64,000 nt of DNA, taken from the NCBI RefSeq assembly GCF_012912005.1, contig NZ_JABBEA010000004.1, positions 186,001 to 250,000 of the forward strand, read 5' to 3'. Each line of letters starts with the position of its first letter. Positions within the stretch are counted from its first letter, which is position 1. The translations under genes were made by a program, and so were the position numbers. This stretch comes from Paenibacillus sp. SZ31. Its GTDB lineage: Bacteria; Bacillota; Bacilli; Paenibacillales; Paenibacillaceae. Shown in pieces: positions 51,492 through 60,739 of this stretch. The notes under the pieces are model-generated. The model was not told the DNA's origin. It ran no database searches and saw only the letters and a list, made by a program, of their open reading frames with translations.

Positions 51492-53276
51492 TTAGGAAGT
51501 AAGCTGTTCCTTCACATAAAGCACAGCCTCCTGTGCCGTCAACCCGATTCGTTTCGATTCACCTGATGCTGCAAGTGCGTGTGATCCCAGTTCGACCTGC
51601 CCTTCTGCAGCTCCTCTGCCAACAACGATCTGTACAGGCAATCCGATCAGCTCGGCATCCTTGAACTTCACACCTGGACGTTCATCCCGGTCATCCACCA
51701 ATACCGTGTAACCGCCATCGACTAATTGTTGTTCCAGTTCGAGGGTAAGCTGACGTTGCTGCTCATCCTTCCAGCTCACTGTAATCAGATGCACATCGTA
51801 AGGCGCAACAGCCGCCGGCCAGCGAATGCCTTCATCTCCTGCATATTGTTCAGCTATCGCAGCCATCAGGCGGGATACGCCAATTCCGTAACATCCCATG
51901 ACTGGCGCACACTGGCGACCATTGCGATCCAGGAATGAAGCACCCATGGCATCACTGTATTTCGTTCCCAATTTGAAAATATGTCCAACCTCAATACCTT
52001 TGGTAAACACAAGTGGCGATGCACACGTTGGGCAAGCATCCCCTTCGGCAGCAAAACGAATGCGCTCTACTCGCTCCAATGCAAAATCAATGCCTGGACG
52101 TACGCCGGAAACATGCATATCCACTTCATTGGCTCCTGTAATTGCACTCTTCATCCCTGCCACGTCAGCGTCCACTACCATCGGTACATTCAGTCCAATC
52201 GGACCCAGAAAACCTACCTTCAGACTCGGATGTGCCGCAATGGCTGCATCGTCTGCAAGGATCAGTTCCTCTGCACCCAACACCTGCTTCAATGCGATGT
52301 CATTCAGTTCATGATCTCCACGTACAAGGGCAGCGACGAGCTCACCATCTGCCACATAAAGCAACGTTTTGATCATATGTTCAGCACCTTCGCCCACAAA
52401 GGAACTTAACTCTGCAATCGTACGAACACCAGGTGTCGAAATTCGTACTACGCTTTCCACTCCTGGCTGCTCTTCCAATTGAAACGCAGAGTCTGCGTTC
52501 ACAGAAACAGCCGAAACTTCAGAGCTTCCTTCTTTTTTCCCAATATCTACGGAAGTCTGATAATCAGCTTTCTCCAGATTTGCAGCATATCCACAATGTT
52601 TGCAGGTTACAATCGTGTCCTCACCCACGTCAGCAAGAGCCATGAACTCATGCGTTTCCCCTTGACCGCCAATCGTTCCCGCGTCCGCCTCAACACGGAT
52701 ATAGTCGAGACCACAACGTTCCAGAATGCGGCTATACGCTGTGTTCATCGCCTGATAAGTACGATCGAGCTCTTCCCAATCCGAAGCAAAAGAGTACGCA
52801 TCCTTCATGATGAACTCACGACCGCGCAGTAATCCAAATCGAGGACGGCGTTCATCCCTGAATTTAGTTCCGATCTGATACAAGGTGAATGGCAGCTTAC
52901 GGTACGAACTCACCTCGTCCCGCGCTAACGCAGTTACGACTTCCTCATGTGTTGGTCCAAGAGCAAATTCCCGTGCATGACGATCCTTCAGACGCATCAA
53001 TTCAGGACCATACTGTGTGTATCTTCCGGATTCTTCCCACAGCTCAGCAGGCTGCATAATCGGTAGCAACACTTCCTGACATCCGGCACGATCCATCTCT
53101 TCACGAACGATCCGTTCAACGTTCAACAATATGCGCCGTCCGAGGGGCAGGTAACTGTAGATCCCCGCCGCCAGTTGGCGAATCATACCGGAACGTAGTA
53201 ACCAGCGATGTCCCGCTGCATCTGCCTCCGCTGGCGCTTCACGTAATGTTGGAACAAGCATTTCACTTTGACGCAT
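51492..53276 (-). CDS. proS: Prolyl-tRNA synthetase (bacterial type with editing insert)
   Basis: 594 aa class II aminoacyl-tRNA synthetase. Motif 1/2/3 are present: SYLPLGRRILLNVERIVREE, FRDERRPRFGLLRGREFIMK (motif 2 with Arg), and GCYGIGVSRLMAAIAEQYAG (motif 3). A YbaK-like editing insert (about residues 225-390, VRTIAELSSFVGEGAEHMIK) lies between, with the Lys needed for clearing mischarged alanine. C-terminal anticodon domain follows. The ATG follows AGGAG. Regulated by a T-box leader upstream. Confidence 0.97.
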   Translation of the reverse strand: MRQSEMLVPTLREAPAEADAAGHRWLLRSGMIRQLAAGIYSYLPLGRRILLNVERIVREEMDRAGCQEVLLPIMQPAELWEESGRYTQYGPELMRLKDRHAREFALGPTHEEVVTALARDEVSSYRKLPFTLYQIGTKFRDERRPRFGLLRGREFIMKDAYSFASDWEELDRTYQAMNTAYSRILERCGLDYIRVEADAGTIGGQGETHEFMALADVGEDTIVTCKHCGYAANLEKADYQTSVDIGKKEGSSEVSAVSVNADSAFQLEEQPGVESVVRISTPGVRTIAELSSFVGEGAEHMIKTLLYVADGELVAALVRGDHELNDIALKQVLGAEELILADDAAIAAHPSLKVGFLGPIGLNVPMVVDADVAGMKSAITGANEVDMHVSGVRPGIDFALERVERIRFAAEGDACPTCASPLVFTKGIEVGHIFKLGTKYSDAMGASFLDRNGRQCAPVMGCYGIGVSRLMAAIAEQYAGDEGIRWPAAVAPYDVHLITVSWKDEQQRQLTLELEQQLVDGGYTVLVDDRDERPGVKFKDAELIGLPVQIVVGRGAAEGQVELGSHALAASGESKRIGLTAQEAVLYVKEQLTS

Positions 53277-53328
53277 CTGAACACACTCCTAATCTTCCTC
53301 ATATTTATGATCTTGAGTTATAAACAGC

Positions 53329-53600
53329 AAAAAGACACATCCGTCAAGGGACGAATGTGTCGTGGTACCACCCTTGTTTAACTGCAATTTATATCGTTCG
53401 CTCGCAATCTATGCGATCTGTGAAATGCAGTCCTACGGGGCATAACGGGCCCTTCCGGCGGAGGTTGCAACCCTGGATGGGTATTCTCTTCCGCAGCTCG
53501 CGAGGTAGGAATTACGAAGCAGCCACAGGAACCTTGCACCACACTGTTCCCTCTCTGTTGAAGCTGACCAACACAATCATGTCCTCGTTATAACGCTGTT
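53329..53600 (-). promoter_or_regulatory. T-box riboswitch of proS
   Basis: Transcript leader on the minus strand. Seen: the T-box sequence AAGGGTGGTACCACG (53361-53375), an attached rho-independent terminator GACACATTCGTCCCTTGACG to GTGTCTTTTT (53329-53360), and a long stem I region with the AGAGAGGGAACAG start and GGTGCAAG apical part. The likely specifier is CCT (Pro) at 53507-53509, in ATTCCTACC, matching the proS gene downstream. Senses uncharged tRNA-Pro. Confidence 0.92.
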
Positions 53601-53765
53601 ATCATTTTTGATCACATTAGTTCATTTACAAGAAATTGTCAACCATACCGAGTTAACATAAAGTACAATGAATTCCGTAACGATGGCTGACATGACAGCG
53701 CGTTCCCTGTAATATAGAGGAATAGAAATATACCCTTGGTATTAATCGATAAAGGAGCTTGTCCT

Positions 53766-54437
53766 ATGCCATATATTATATATGATCTTGAATTCACAGT
53801 AAGCCGTAATACTCGCTATTCTTCTGAAATTATCGATATCGGCGCCGTCAAAGTTACGGAAAATGCGGATGGATTGACCGTTACAGATACATTCCATACG
53901 TATGTTCGTCCTTCCAACAAGTCCGTTCTGTCCACCGACACGATTCAGTTTACAGGTATCACGCAGAAAGATATTGATGCAGCACCTCTTTTTCCGGCAG
54001 CACTGAATCAATTCATCGCCTGGATGGGAACCGAATCCTATTACATGTGTTCCTGGGGACCCGACGACCGCAGCAAATTAATCTCTCATTGTCGTACCCA
54101 TGAGCTCGATGTAGCCTGGATCACCAATCATAACGATCTCCAGCAGCAATGGTCCCGCACCGTTCGCAAAGAAGGCAAGTTCCGTCAACTCGGACTCGCG
54201 CAGGCTCTTGAAATCTGTGGCATCGAATTCGATGGTACCCAGCACCGCGCATTGGATGATGCCATCAATACAGCCAAGGTGTTCATGCATCAATTTGACC
54301 GATTCATGCTGGAAAACAACTGTGCAGCGGATGATGAGGGCATTGCATCCAAGGTCGTCTATTCCAGCTCCACAGAAGATGAAGAGAAAGAATCACCTTT
54401 TGGCAATCTGGCGACCCTTTTCAAAACCAAAGAGTAG
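53766..54437 (+). CDS. DEDDh 3'-5' exonuclease, KapD/ERI-1-like
   Basis: 223 aa. Catalytic pattern: IIYDLEFTVSRN (Asp7, Glu9), GPDDRSKL (Asp near 108) and HRALDDAINTAKVF (His and Asp near residue 163). Very like KapD of Bacillus, an inhibitor of the KinA sporulation pathway, and DNA polymerase epsilon-type exonucleases. The ATG follows AAAGGAG. C-terminal 50 residues are acidic and non-conserved. Plus strand, alone; proS T-box region lies before it. Confidence 0.85.
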   Translation: MPYIIYDLEFTVSRNTRYSSEIIDIGAVKVTENADGLTVTDTFHTYVRPSNKSVLSTDTIQFTGITQKDIDAAPLFPAALNQFIAWMGTESYYMCSWGPDDRSKLISHCRTHELDVAWITNHNDLQQQWSRTVRKEGKFRQLGLAQALEICGIEFDGTQHRALDDAINTAKVFMHQFDRFMLENNCAADDEGIASKVVYSSSTEDEEKESPFGNLATLFKTKE

Positions 54438-54518
54438 CCGTCTACAGCATGGAATTTATTGGATTTCTAGCTTCTGTGTTCTAGCATCCGTGTTTTTGAT
54501 TCAGATTGCATGCAAATC

Positions 54519-55490
54519 TCAACTTCTATCGTACATTTGTTGCCAACAGTTCAGGCGTTCTTTCATCTTGATGCGGCAGATCTCAGGTTCAAGGATCTCC
54601 GCATCAGGTCCATATTTAGAAATCCATACGAGAAATTCCTCAACATCACTTAATATGGCTTCAAATAACAGGCTACCTTCTGGCTCTATGGTCAAGATGG
54701 GGCGTATAAAGAATTGCTCCTGCATCACACGCTCCACAGCATGGGGTGCAAATCGAATTTTGAACGCTGTCCACTCCGTACTTCCCTCGTATGCCCAAGG
54801 AATACGGAAGTGCGATTGGATCAGATAATCCTCTTTGCGAAACGTGCGTGGCAATATCCGTATCTTTTGCAGCCGGCTCACCTGAAATATTCGAAGTTTC
54901 TCCGACAGGTGACAATACGCTAACAGCTCAAATCTGTATTCACGAGGGATAAGACAGTAAGGATCTATACGTACGATCCCTTTTTTACCTTGAGACAGAT
55001 ACTCCCCTTCAATGGTGTTCTGTGAAATGCCAGCCTGAAGCAAAGTAATCAGGGATTGATTCTGTAGATCGTTGCTCTCATTTTGCCATGCAGGCAACCC
55101 CATTCTAAACAACCCACTAATCTGCTCCGACCATTCCACTCGTTCTGTTTTGTTTTTCTGACTCGAAGCAACCACTTTCTCATAAGCGCTCTCAAAAGCA
55201 GGTTTCAGCAAAGGACGAATGTTCTCCATAACTTCAGCAAGATGCATGAAAGCTTGGGCTTCTTCATCAGACCAATTTAGCGGATACATGGCAAAATGGC
55301 TGATGAACATGTACCCTTGCCCGTGTCCCATATTGGCGATTGGGATATGCATTGCACTGAGGGCCTCCATATCGCGGTATATCGTCCTTTCCGTCGTCTC
55401 GCATCGCTGGGCGAGCTCACGTGCCAAAATACCAGGCTTGGCCTGCACCAGCGTTATAATGCGCATTAATCGGATTAGTCGGTCTGTCAT
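54519..55490 (-). CDS. HTH_11/WYL-domain transcription regulator (YafY-type)
   Basis: 323 aa from MTDRLIRLMR, with GGAGGG nine bases before. N-terminal winged HTH (LARELAQRCETTERTIYRDM), middle helical part, and WYL domain (IDPYCLIPREYRFELLAYCH, about residue 185 on) with a C-terminal WCX extension. WYL domains sense small ligands; target unknown. It starts on the opposite strand to the exonuclease, the two genes converging; their stops are 81 bases apart. Confidence 0.88.
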   Translation of the reverse strand: MTDRLIRLMRIITLVQAKPGILARELAQRCETTERTIYRDMEALSAMHIPIANMGHGQGYMFISHFAMYPLNWSDEEAQAFMHLAEVMENIRPLLKPAFESAYEKVVASSQKNKTERVEWSEQISGLFRMGLPAWQNESNDLQNQSLITLLQAGISQNTIEGEYLSQGKKGIVRIDPYCLIPREYRFELLAYCHLSEKLRIFQVSRLQKIRILPRTFRKEDYLIQSHFRIPWAYEGSTEWTAFKIRFAPHAVERVMQEQFFIRPILTIEPEGSLLFEAILSDVEEFLVWISKYGPDAEILEPEICRIKMKERLNCWQQMYDRS

Positions 55491-55648
55491 TTTGCCGGAC
55501 CCTCCACGATGTTGTTTCAATAAATTTGATACAACTCCATCCATTGTTTAATATGATATTGATACATACATTCGACCTTCTCCTAAACTTCACCTTCAAA
55601 ATATATGTAGACTCGTTCTCTCTATACCGTTACCATCTGAAATCAACC

Positions 55649-56413
55649 CTATTCGCCTAATATCTTTTTTTTACGATCATGATATCCGGTTGTAAACGTG
55701 ATCTCATAGTGATAACGAAGCTTTTCAATGATCTCGGCTTCCGCGTAATAATCCAGATCCTGCTTCCTCGCAGCTTCAATTAACAGCGCATCGGCATGAC
55801 GACGCAACATATTACTTCCCTCTTGAACCCGGCCTCTTTCATAAGCGCGCAGGGCTTGTTTGATCAGCGGTACGGTTTCACTTAATTTGATCGTCTTCTC
55901 CACCTTGGGATCTTCCGGCTGTCGCAGCATGCCGAGATGACTGGTGTATTGAATATACAGCTGTTCTCTTCGTAACAATACGCGTTGACTTTGTTTCAAC
56001 TTCCTTGTGCTCCAGTAGGCTGAACATACGGCTGCTTTTCCAGATACACGGGGTCCCATGACGAATTCAAGCAAAATTTGTTTGCTTTCCCCCTTGTACA
56101 TATCGCCAAGCCTCAGTAACCAGCCAATATCCGTTTCTTTGGAACGACATCCATAAATGCCTTTTAGCTGTACTCCAAATTCCGGTTTGAGCAAAAGTTC
56201 CAAATCTCTTGATACAATTTTGGGTGCTATTTTCCTAAGTCTTTTGGCAGGGGCACCGTTACGCCACTCTACCATCATATATACGGGGTCGGCTCCCCCT
56301 GTCGGTATGGCCTCTTTATTCCACGAATAAGATACTTCAAAGACTGAGTTCACTGGTAGTCTCTCCCCCGATTTATATGTATTATCTTCTAAGTTATCAG
56401 GGTGAATGGACAC
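55649..56413 (-). CDS. Protein resembling the C-terminal part of VWA-domain proteins
   Basis: About 254 aa from a GTG without visible ribosome binding site. Beta-rich part (LLRLGDMYKGESKQILLEFV, about residues 95-115) looks like the segment that follows a von Willebrand A domain in secreted or cytosolic VWA proteins, and the C-terminal helices carry TVPLIKQALRAYERGRVQEG. The VWA domain with its MIDAS motif is absent, and the frame upstream stops within a few codons. Either a split protein or a truncated relic. Confidence 0.5.
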   Translation of the reverse strand: MSIHPDNLEDNTYKSGERLPVNSVFEVSYSWNKEAIPTGGADPVYMMVEWRNGAPAKRLRKIAPKIVSRDLELLLKPEFGVQLKGIYGCRSKETDIGWLLRLGDMYKGESKQILLEFVMGPRVSGKAAVCSAYWSTRKLKQSQRVLLRREQLYIQYTSHLGMLRQPEDPKVEKTIKLSETVPLIKQALRAYERGRVQEGSNMLRRHADALLIEAARKQDLDYYAEAEIIEKLRYHYEITFTTGYHDRKKKILGE

Positions 56414-56504
56414 TATATTGTCACGGAACGCATGTTCGTATTAAATTTTTCCAATATATTAGTTTTATACCCCTAAATCCGTCTCAATACGACAATAAAC
56501 GACG

Positions 56505-56532
56505 AAAAAGCCTGGCGTTATGCCAAGCTTTT
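56505..56532 (-). terminator. Rho-independent terminator after the 55-aa gene
   Basis: AAGCTTGGC pairs with GCCAGGCTT around a short loop, followed by TTTTTC on the minus strand. Lies 28 bases past the end of the small gene at 56561. Confidence 0.8.
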
Positions 56533-56560
56533 CAATCACTTCTCTATGACAAGGCCTAAA

Positions 56561-56728
56561 TTAAACAGTAGGATGATCGATTCCCATTTTGTGTAAAAAA
56601 TGTGTACCATCTGCTTCGGTTACCGGAGCATAGGTGACACTGTCAATGACCAGCTTCCGTCCCACTGGCTCTCCGTTAACAGTGATCATAATGGTTTTGG
56701 TTGATGTGTTCTGATCTGCTGTATACAT
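56561..56728 (-). CDS. 55-aa protein of unknown function
   Basis: Start ATG at 56728 with GAAGGAG nine bases before, then MYTADQNTSTKTIMITVNGE and GTHFLHKMGIDHPTV, ending at TAA. Composition and ribosome binding site are convincing, and it has its own terminator. The 'ITVNGEPVG-L' part recalls a single strand pair of a copper-amine-oxidase-like stalk domain, but it is too short to assign. Function unknown. Confidence 0.65.
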   Translation of the reverse strand: MYTADQNTSTKTIMITVNGEPVGRKLVIDSVTYAPVTEADGTHFLHKMGIDHPTV

Positions 56729-57058
56729 ATGTTTCTACTCCTTCATGTTCACGATCTTATATTCAATCGGATATATTAGTATCGTTCATTAAATTGCGTA
56801 TTTGTGAATAGCATGCACCCGGAACTGAAGTTAAAGATCTGTAAGAACGGTCCGGTGTGCTTGCCTATCGTACTATTACCCCACAGTTTTATAAGCTAAA
56901 CAGCTCTTACTATAAATAATTTTAAATATTTCGGGTAATAAAACGATATCATGTTGAACCCATCGTCCCGGTTTTGACGTATAATGTAAGAGCGTATTTC
57001 AACAATAGACGACGAATTCGGCGATCTATATTATTTACCGAAGAAAGAGGTGTTAACA
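56729..57058. other. Intergenic region with the promoter of the 57 kb plus-strand genes
   Basis: 330 AT-rich bases between divergent genes. TATAAT at 56980-56985 would be the -10 box for the coiled-coil/AIM24 genes; no matching -35 at 16-18 bases (TTGAAC lies 20 bases before). Nothing else recognised. Confidence 0.45.
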
Positions 57059-57514
57059 ATGCCAAAATCCATTCAGGGTTATTTCATTCGGGTGTTATTC
57101 ACCACATGCATTCTATTTACCGTTTTAATAGCTTCCACAGTAAGTGCAGCCAGTGCCAATATTTTCACGGATATATACAGCGGATGGGAGCGAGTCTCCG
57201 AACTGCCCGGAGAAGTGAACGCTCTGCAGGAAAGCTATAAGCAAACGATGGAGCAACTAAATCAAACGTCCGCCCAGTTGGGACAAGCCCAGGCTAATGT
57301 CGAAGCATTCAAGACCCAGAACGAACAGTTACTGGCTCAGAACCAGAAACTTACTGAGATGGTAAGCAAGTTGCAGGATGACCAGAATGCCAAAGCAGCT
57401 ACCACCAAACGAATTCAGACGATGATCATCACTGTCGTTTCTCTCATATTAGGTTACTTTATTCTGATTCGTGTGATGCGCTGGGGAATGCGTCGCCGTT
57501 CGGGCCGAGTATAA
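57059..57514 (+). CDS. Membrane protein with external coiled coil
   Basis: 151 aa from MPKSIQGYFI (GAGGTG before the ATG). N-terminal membrane segment or signal (about residues 9-30), a Gln/Asn-rich coiled coil (about 50-115, LNQTSAQLGQAQANVEAFKT), a C-terminal membrane helix (ITVVSLILGYFILIRVMRWG) and an Arg-rich cytosolic end. 18 bases before the AIM24-like gene, likely one operon. Possibly a scaffolding or stress membrane protein. Confidence 0.65.
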   Translation: MPKSIQGYFIRVLFTTCILFTVLIASTVSAASANIFTDIYSGWERVSELPGEVNALQESYKQTMEQLNQTSAQLGQAQANVEAFKTQNEQLLAQNQKLTEMVSKLQDDQNAKAATTKRIQTMIITVVSLILGYFILIRVMRWGMRRRSGRV

Positions 57515-57532
57515 AAGAACAGGAGCAACTGC

Positions 57533-58237
57533 ATGAACATACACCTGAACAATGCTGAAGCAGGCGGAGCTGGACAAGTCGTCACATTCTCGCTGATTAA
57601 AGACGACCGCCTTCATATTTTGCATCCGCAGCAAATTGTGGCCTTCCGCGGTCCAAGTGGTAGTCGCAATGATAAATTCATGAATATCACGGGCATATAT
57701 CGCAAAAAAAAGCTGATTAAATCCGAAATTACCGGACCTTGCCAATTTGTGGCCGCCCTGCCTCCCGGATTCACCATGAAAGAAGTAGAGCTCACGGAGG
57801 ACAGTGATCTGCTCTATGACTTCCGCCACCTCTTCTTCTACTCTGATGGTGTAACCATGCATACCAAAATTCAGAAAATTAAAAACATGCTGATCACCCG
57901 CGATGCAGTTAAAATGAAATTTTCCGGCAAAGGCAAAATCGGATTGCTAACCCAAGGTCAGGTCTGCCAACAGGAACTGCATCCGACAGCTCCGCTTTAT
58001 GTAGATGCTGGCAGCATTATTGCCTATCCCGAAAATGCACATCTGGAACTAACCGTATATGGTAACAACCTTGCCAGTCAGCATATGAACTATCATTGGA
58101 AAATGACGGGACATGGCTCAGTACTCTTTCAGGCAGGGCGTGAGAATCACCGCTTGGAACAGGATCTCAACGATGAGGGACTGTTCAAACGAATTCTGAA
58201 AGAAGTTATTCCTTTCGGTAATGTACTGATCAAATAA
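57533..58237 (+). CDS. AIM24 family protein
   Basis: 234 aa single AIM24/DUF124 domain. Beta-rich, with LPPGFTMKEVELTEDSDLLY, LHPTAPLYVDAGSIIAYPEN and a late MTGHGSVLFQAG strand. Members bind membranes or form trimers but have no settled function. AGGAG precedes the ATG. Cotranscribed with the coiled-coil membrane protein. Confidence 0.82.
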   Translation: MNIHLNNAEAGGAGQVVTFSLIKDDRLHILHPQQIVAFRGPSGSRNDKFMNITGIYRKKKLIKSEITGPCQFVAALPPGFTMKEVELTEDSDLLYDFRHLFFYSDGVTMHTKIQKIKNMLITRDAVKMKFSGKGKIGLLTQGQVCQQELHPTAPLYVDAGSIIAYPENAHLELTVYGNNLASQHMNYHWKMTGHGSVLFQAGRENHRLEQDLNDEGLFKRILKEVIPFGNVLIK

Positions 58238-58288
58238 GCTGTTACATGATGGGGCCGTCTGACCAGCTGCCACTATGCTCCAGTGGGG

Positions 58289-58316
58289 TGGTCACCACGC
58301 GGTTTCATGTTATAAT
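58289..58316 (+). promoter_or_regulatory. Probable sigma-A promoter of the queuosine operon
   Basis: TGGTCA (58289-58294), 16 bases, TATAAT (58311-58316). The transcript would begin near 58323 and run through a hairpin repeat and a preQ1-like leader into queC. Confidence 0.6.
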
Positions 58317-58341
58317 AGTTCAGACAATTGAAGAAGAAAAT

Positions 58342-58407
58342 CCATGCCATAGGACGTGTCTGAGAACTCCGAAGTCAGCGAGTTTTGAGACACGCCCTAC
58401 GGCATGG
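58342..58407 (+). mobile_element. Internally deleted MITE-like element in the que leader
   Basis: CCATGCCATAGGACGTGTCT at the left and AGACACGCCCTACGGCATGG at the right form a 28-bp stem with four mismatches; the inner 50 bp (58350-58399) have the same ends as the 164-bp element at 46388 but almost no interior. Should be transcribed as a large hairpin between the que promoter and the preQ1-like structure. Confidence 0.65.
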
Positions 58408-58560
58408 GAGAGGTTCGCGAACTCCCTCTATAAGACTTGACCATCTGATGGTCAGTATAAGTCTTGCGTACACGTTGCTTAACGGAATGTACGTAAAAAA
58501 CTAAGGACACTTACTCATGCCTGCTTTTTTTAAAGCGGTTATCGAGAAGGTGTGTTTTTT
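58408..58560 (+). promoter_or_regulatory. Probable preQ1-I riboswitch with extra hairpins, and terminator
   Basis: Seen: GAGAGGTTCGCGAACTCCCT followed by CTATAA (58409-58432), resembling the P1 stem and loop of preQ1-I aptamers; the A-rich 3' tail TAAAAAACTAAGGAC (58494-58508), an exact form of the class I tail; between them about 60 bases that fold into two hairpins instead of being contiguous. The tail runs into a terminator (ACACTTACTC pairing with GAGAAGGTGT, then TTTTTT, 58505-58560). Location before queCDEF fits queuosine feedback. The aptamer fold with the insertion is inferred. Confidence 0.65.
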
Positions 58561-58650
58561 GATGGATGCCAGTTCATGAACTTCTCTGTTCTTCCGACAC
58601 TCTATGCCTATGTGCATGGTTTGATCTCAAGAAGATGGAGAGGTTTTTTT

Positions 58651-59334
58651 ATGTTGAACGAAGAAAAAGCAGTCGTTGTATTCAGCGGCGGTCAGGATAG
58701 TACCACGTGTCTGTTCTGGGCCAAACAAGAGTTTGCCGAAGTCGAGGTCGTTACGTTTGATTATGGTCAGCGCCACAAGCTGGAGATTGAATGTGCAGCA
58801 GAGATCGCTCGTGATCTGGGCGTCCAGCAAACGGTACTGGATATGAGTCTGTTAAACCAGCTTGCCCCCAATGCGCTCACTCGCACGGATGTGGAGATTA
58901 CGCATGAAGAAGGTGAACTGCCGAGTACATTTGTAGATGGACGGAATCTGCTGTTCCTCAGTTTTGCAGCCATTATGGCCAAGCAAAAAGGAGCACGTCA
59001 CCTGGTTACAGGTGTATGCGAGACGGATTTCAGCGGATACCCGGATTGCCGGGATTCATTTGTGAAATCGATGAATGTGACGCTTAACCTGTCGATGGAC
59101 TATCCATTTGTCATTCATACCCCGCTCATGTGGCTGGACAAAGCCCAAACGTGGAAGATGGCCGATGATCTCGGTGCCTTTGATTATATACGCGAGCGTA
59201 CCTTAACCTGCTATAACGGCGTGATCGGCGATGGATGCGGGGAATGCCCTGCCTGCAAACTGCGCAAAGCCGGACTGGATCGTTATGTACAGCAACGTAC
59301 TGCTGCTGAATCGGCGGGAGTGGATGTACGATGA
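58651..59334 (+). CDS. queC: 7-cyano-7-deazaguanine synthase
   Basis: 227 aa, makes preQ0 from 7-carboxy-7-deazaguanine, ammonia and ATP. PP-loop [20 protein letters not shown] (residues 8-27) and a C-terminal zinc site [15 protein letters not shown]. The start is the ATG after GGAGAGG at 58651; the longer reading extends into the leader terminator. First gene of the queCDEF operon; its stop overlaps queD. Confidence 0.97.
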   Translation: MLNEEKAVVVFSGGQDSTTCLFWAKQEFAEVEVVTFDYGQRHKLEIECAAEIARDLGVQQTVLDMSLLNQLAPNALTRTDVEITHEEGELPSTFVDGRNLLFLSFAAIMAKQKGARHLVTGVCETDFSGYPDCRDSFVKSMNVTLNLSMDYPFVIHTPLMWLDKAQTWKMADDLGAFDYIRERTLTCYNGVIGDGCGECPACKLRKAGLDRYVQQRTAAESAGVDVR

Positions 59335-59822
59335 GAGAGCCGGGAACATTCCGTATTGTAGAGCATCTGCAACGCATCGGAGAAGATATTCTGCCCACCC
59401 AGCTGCGCTATCACCGCAAACGTGTGCTCGTCAGCAAAGAGTTTACTTTTGACGCGGCACATCATCTGCATTGTTATGAAGGCAAATGCAAGAACTTGCA
59501 CGGTCATACGTATAAAGTTATTTTTGGCATCAGCGGTTATCCGGGTGAAACCGGGCTGACGGTTGATTTTGGACATATCAAGGATATATGGAAAACTCAG
59601 ATTGAGGGATATCTGGATCATCAGTACCTCAACGAGACGCTTCCTTTAATGAATACAACGGCTGAAAATATGGTCGTTTGGCTGTTCGAACAGATGGAAA
59701 ATGCGTTACAAACGGCGCCCTATGCCGGGCTAACGGACGGTGGACGGACGGAGTTTGTCCGACTCTTCGAGACACCAACCAGTTACGCGGAAGCGAGACG
59801 GGAGTGGATGATCGATGAGTAG
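59331..59822 (+). CDS. queD: 6-carboxy-5,6,7,8-tetrahydropterin synthase
   Basis: 163 aa. Zinc-binding [20 protein letters not shown] with His ligands, [11 protein letters not shown], and DHQYLNE. It carries a 35-residue N-terminal extension compared with standard QueD (about 120 aa), present because its start overlaps the queC stop (ATGA). QueD converts dihydroneopterin triphosphate to 6-carboxytetrahydropterin. Confidence 0.95.
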   Translation: MREPGTFRIVEHLQRIGEDILPTQLRYHRKRVLVSKEFTFDAAHHLHCYEGKCKNLHGHTYKVIFGISGYPGETGLTVDFGHIKDIWKTQIEGYLDHQYLNETLPLMNTTAENMVVWLFEQMENALQTAPYAGLTDGGRTEFVRLFETPTSYAEARREWMIDE

Positions 59823-60588
59823 TGTGACACAAGAGGTGAATGAGACGGGATCTCGCAAAGAAGCTCGTATTCCCGTGATGGAGATTTTTGGACCGACAGT
59901 TCAAGGCGAAGGCATGGTGATCGGGCAAAAAACGATGTTTGTTCGCACCGCGGGCTGCGATTATCGCTGCTCCTGGTGCGACTCGTCCTTTACCTGGGAC
60001 GGCAGTGGCAAGGACCAGATTCGAATGATTACGCCGGAGGCCGTATGGGAAGAATTGCGCCGCGTTGGCGGCACCCGTTTCTCCCATGTCACCATCTCCG
60101 GCGGTAATCCCGCCCTGCTCGCTTCGCTGGGCGGCTTGGTTGCCCTGCTGCGGGAGAACGGCATCCGCACCGCGGTGGAGACGCAGGGCTCCCGCTGGCA
60201 GCCTTGGCTGGCGGACATTGACGAAGTCACCGTCTCACCTAAGCCACCCAGCTCCGGCATGGACACCGATTGGGCCGTGCTAGATGATCTGATCGAACGG
60301 TTGGCCGCTGGCCCGGTAGAACGAAGTCATAGTCTGAAGATCGTGATCTTCGATGAGACAGACCTGGACTATGCCCGCCGTGTGCATGCGCGGTATCCGG
60401 GCACGGATTTATTTTTACAAACTGGGAACCCGGATGTGACTTCCGCTGATACGCCAGATCTGGCGTCCTCGCTGCTTGCTCGCTATGAGTGGCTGATCGA
60501 CCAAGTCAGTGCCTCCGATAAGCTGAACAATGTCCGTGTGCTTCCACAGCTTCATACGTTGGTATGGGGCAACAAACGCGGCGTTTGA
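59815..60588 (+). CDS. queE: 7-carboxy-7-deazaguanine synthase (radical SAM)
   Basis: 257 aa radical SAM enzyme with the CDYRCSWC cluster motif (CX3CX2C, about residues 46-53), and EIFGPTVQGEGMVIGQKTMF, the QueE start. Start overlaps queD. The middle (about 60030-60280) is clearly more GC-rich than its neighbours. Ends in a run of ATG-GGC repeats just past its stop (60588-60623). Confidence 0.95.
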   Translation: MSSVTQEVNETGSRKEARIPVMEIFGPTVQGEGMVIGQKTMFVRTAGCDYRCSWCDSSFTWDGSGKDQIRMITPEAVWEELRRVGGTRFSHVTISGGNPALLASLGGLVALLRENGIRTAVETQGSRWQPWLADIDEVTVSPKPPSSGMDTDWAVLDDLIERLAAGPVERSHSLKIVIFDETDLDYARRVHARYPGTDLFLQTGNPDVTSADTPDLASSLLARYEWLIDQVSASDKLNNVRVLPQLHTLVWGNKRGV

Positions 60589-60739
60589 TGGGCAGTATGG
60601 GTGGAATGGGCGGCATGATGTAAGGATGAGGACAACACGTCCTTAGAAAATAAGAGAATTCAACAGGCAAAAAAAATTGCCTATTCATATATACCGCGAG
60701 GCTTTGGCTTTGACGGAAACAAGGAGCGTTTACGAACCG

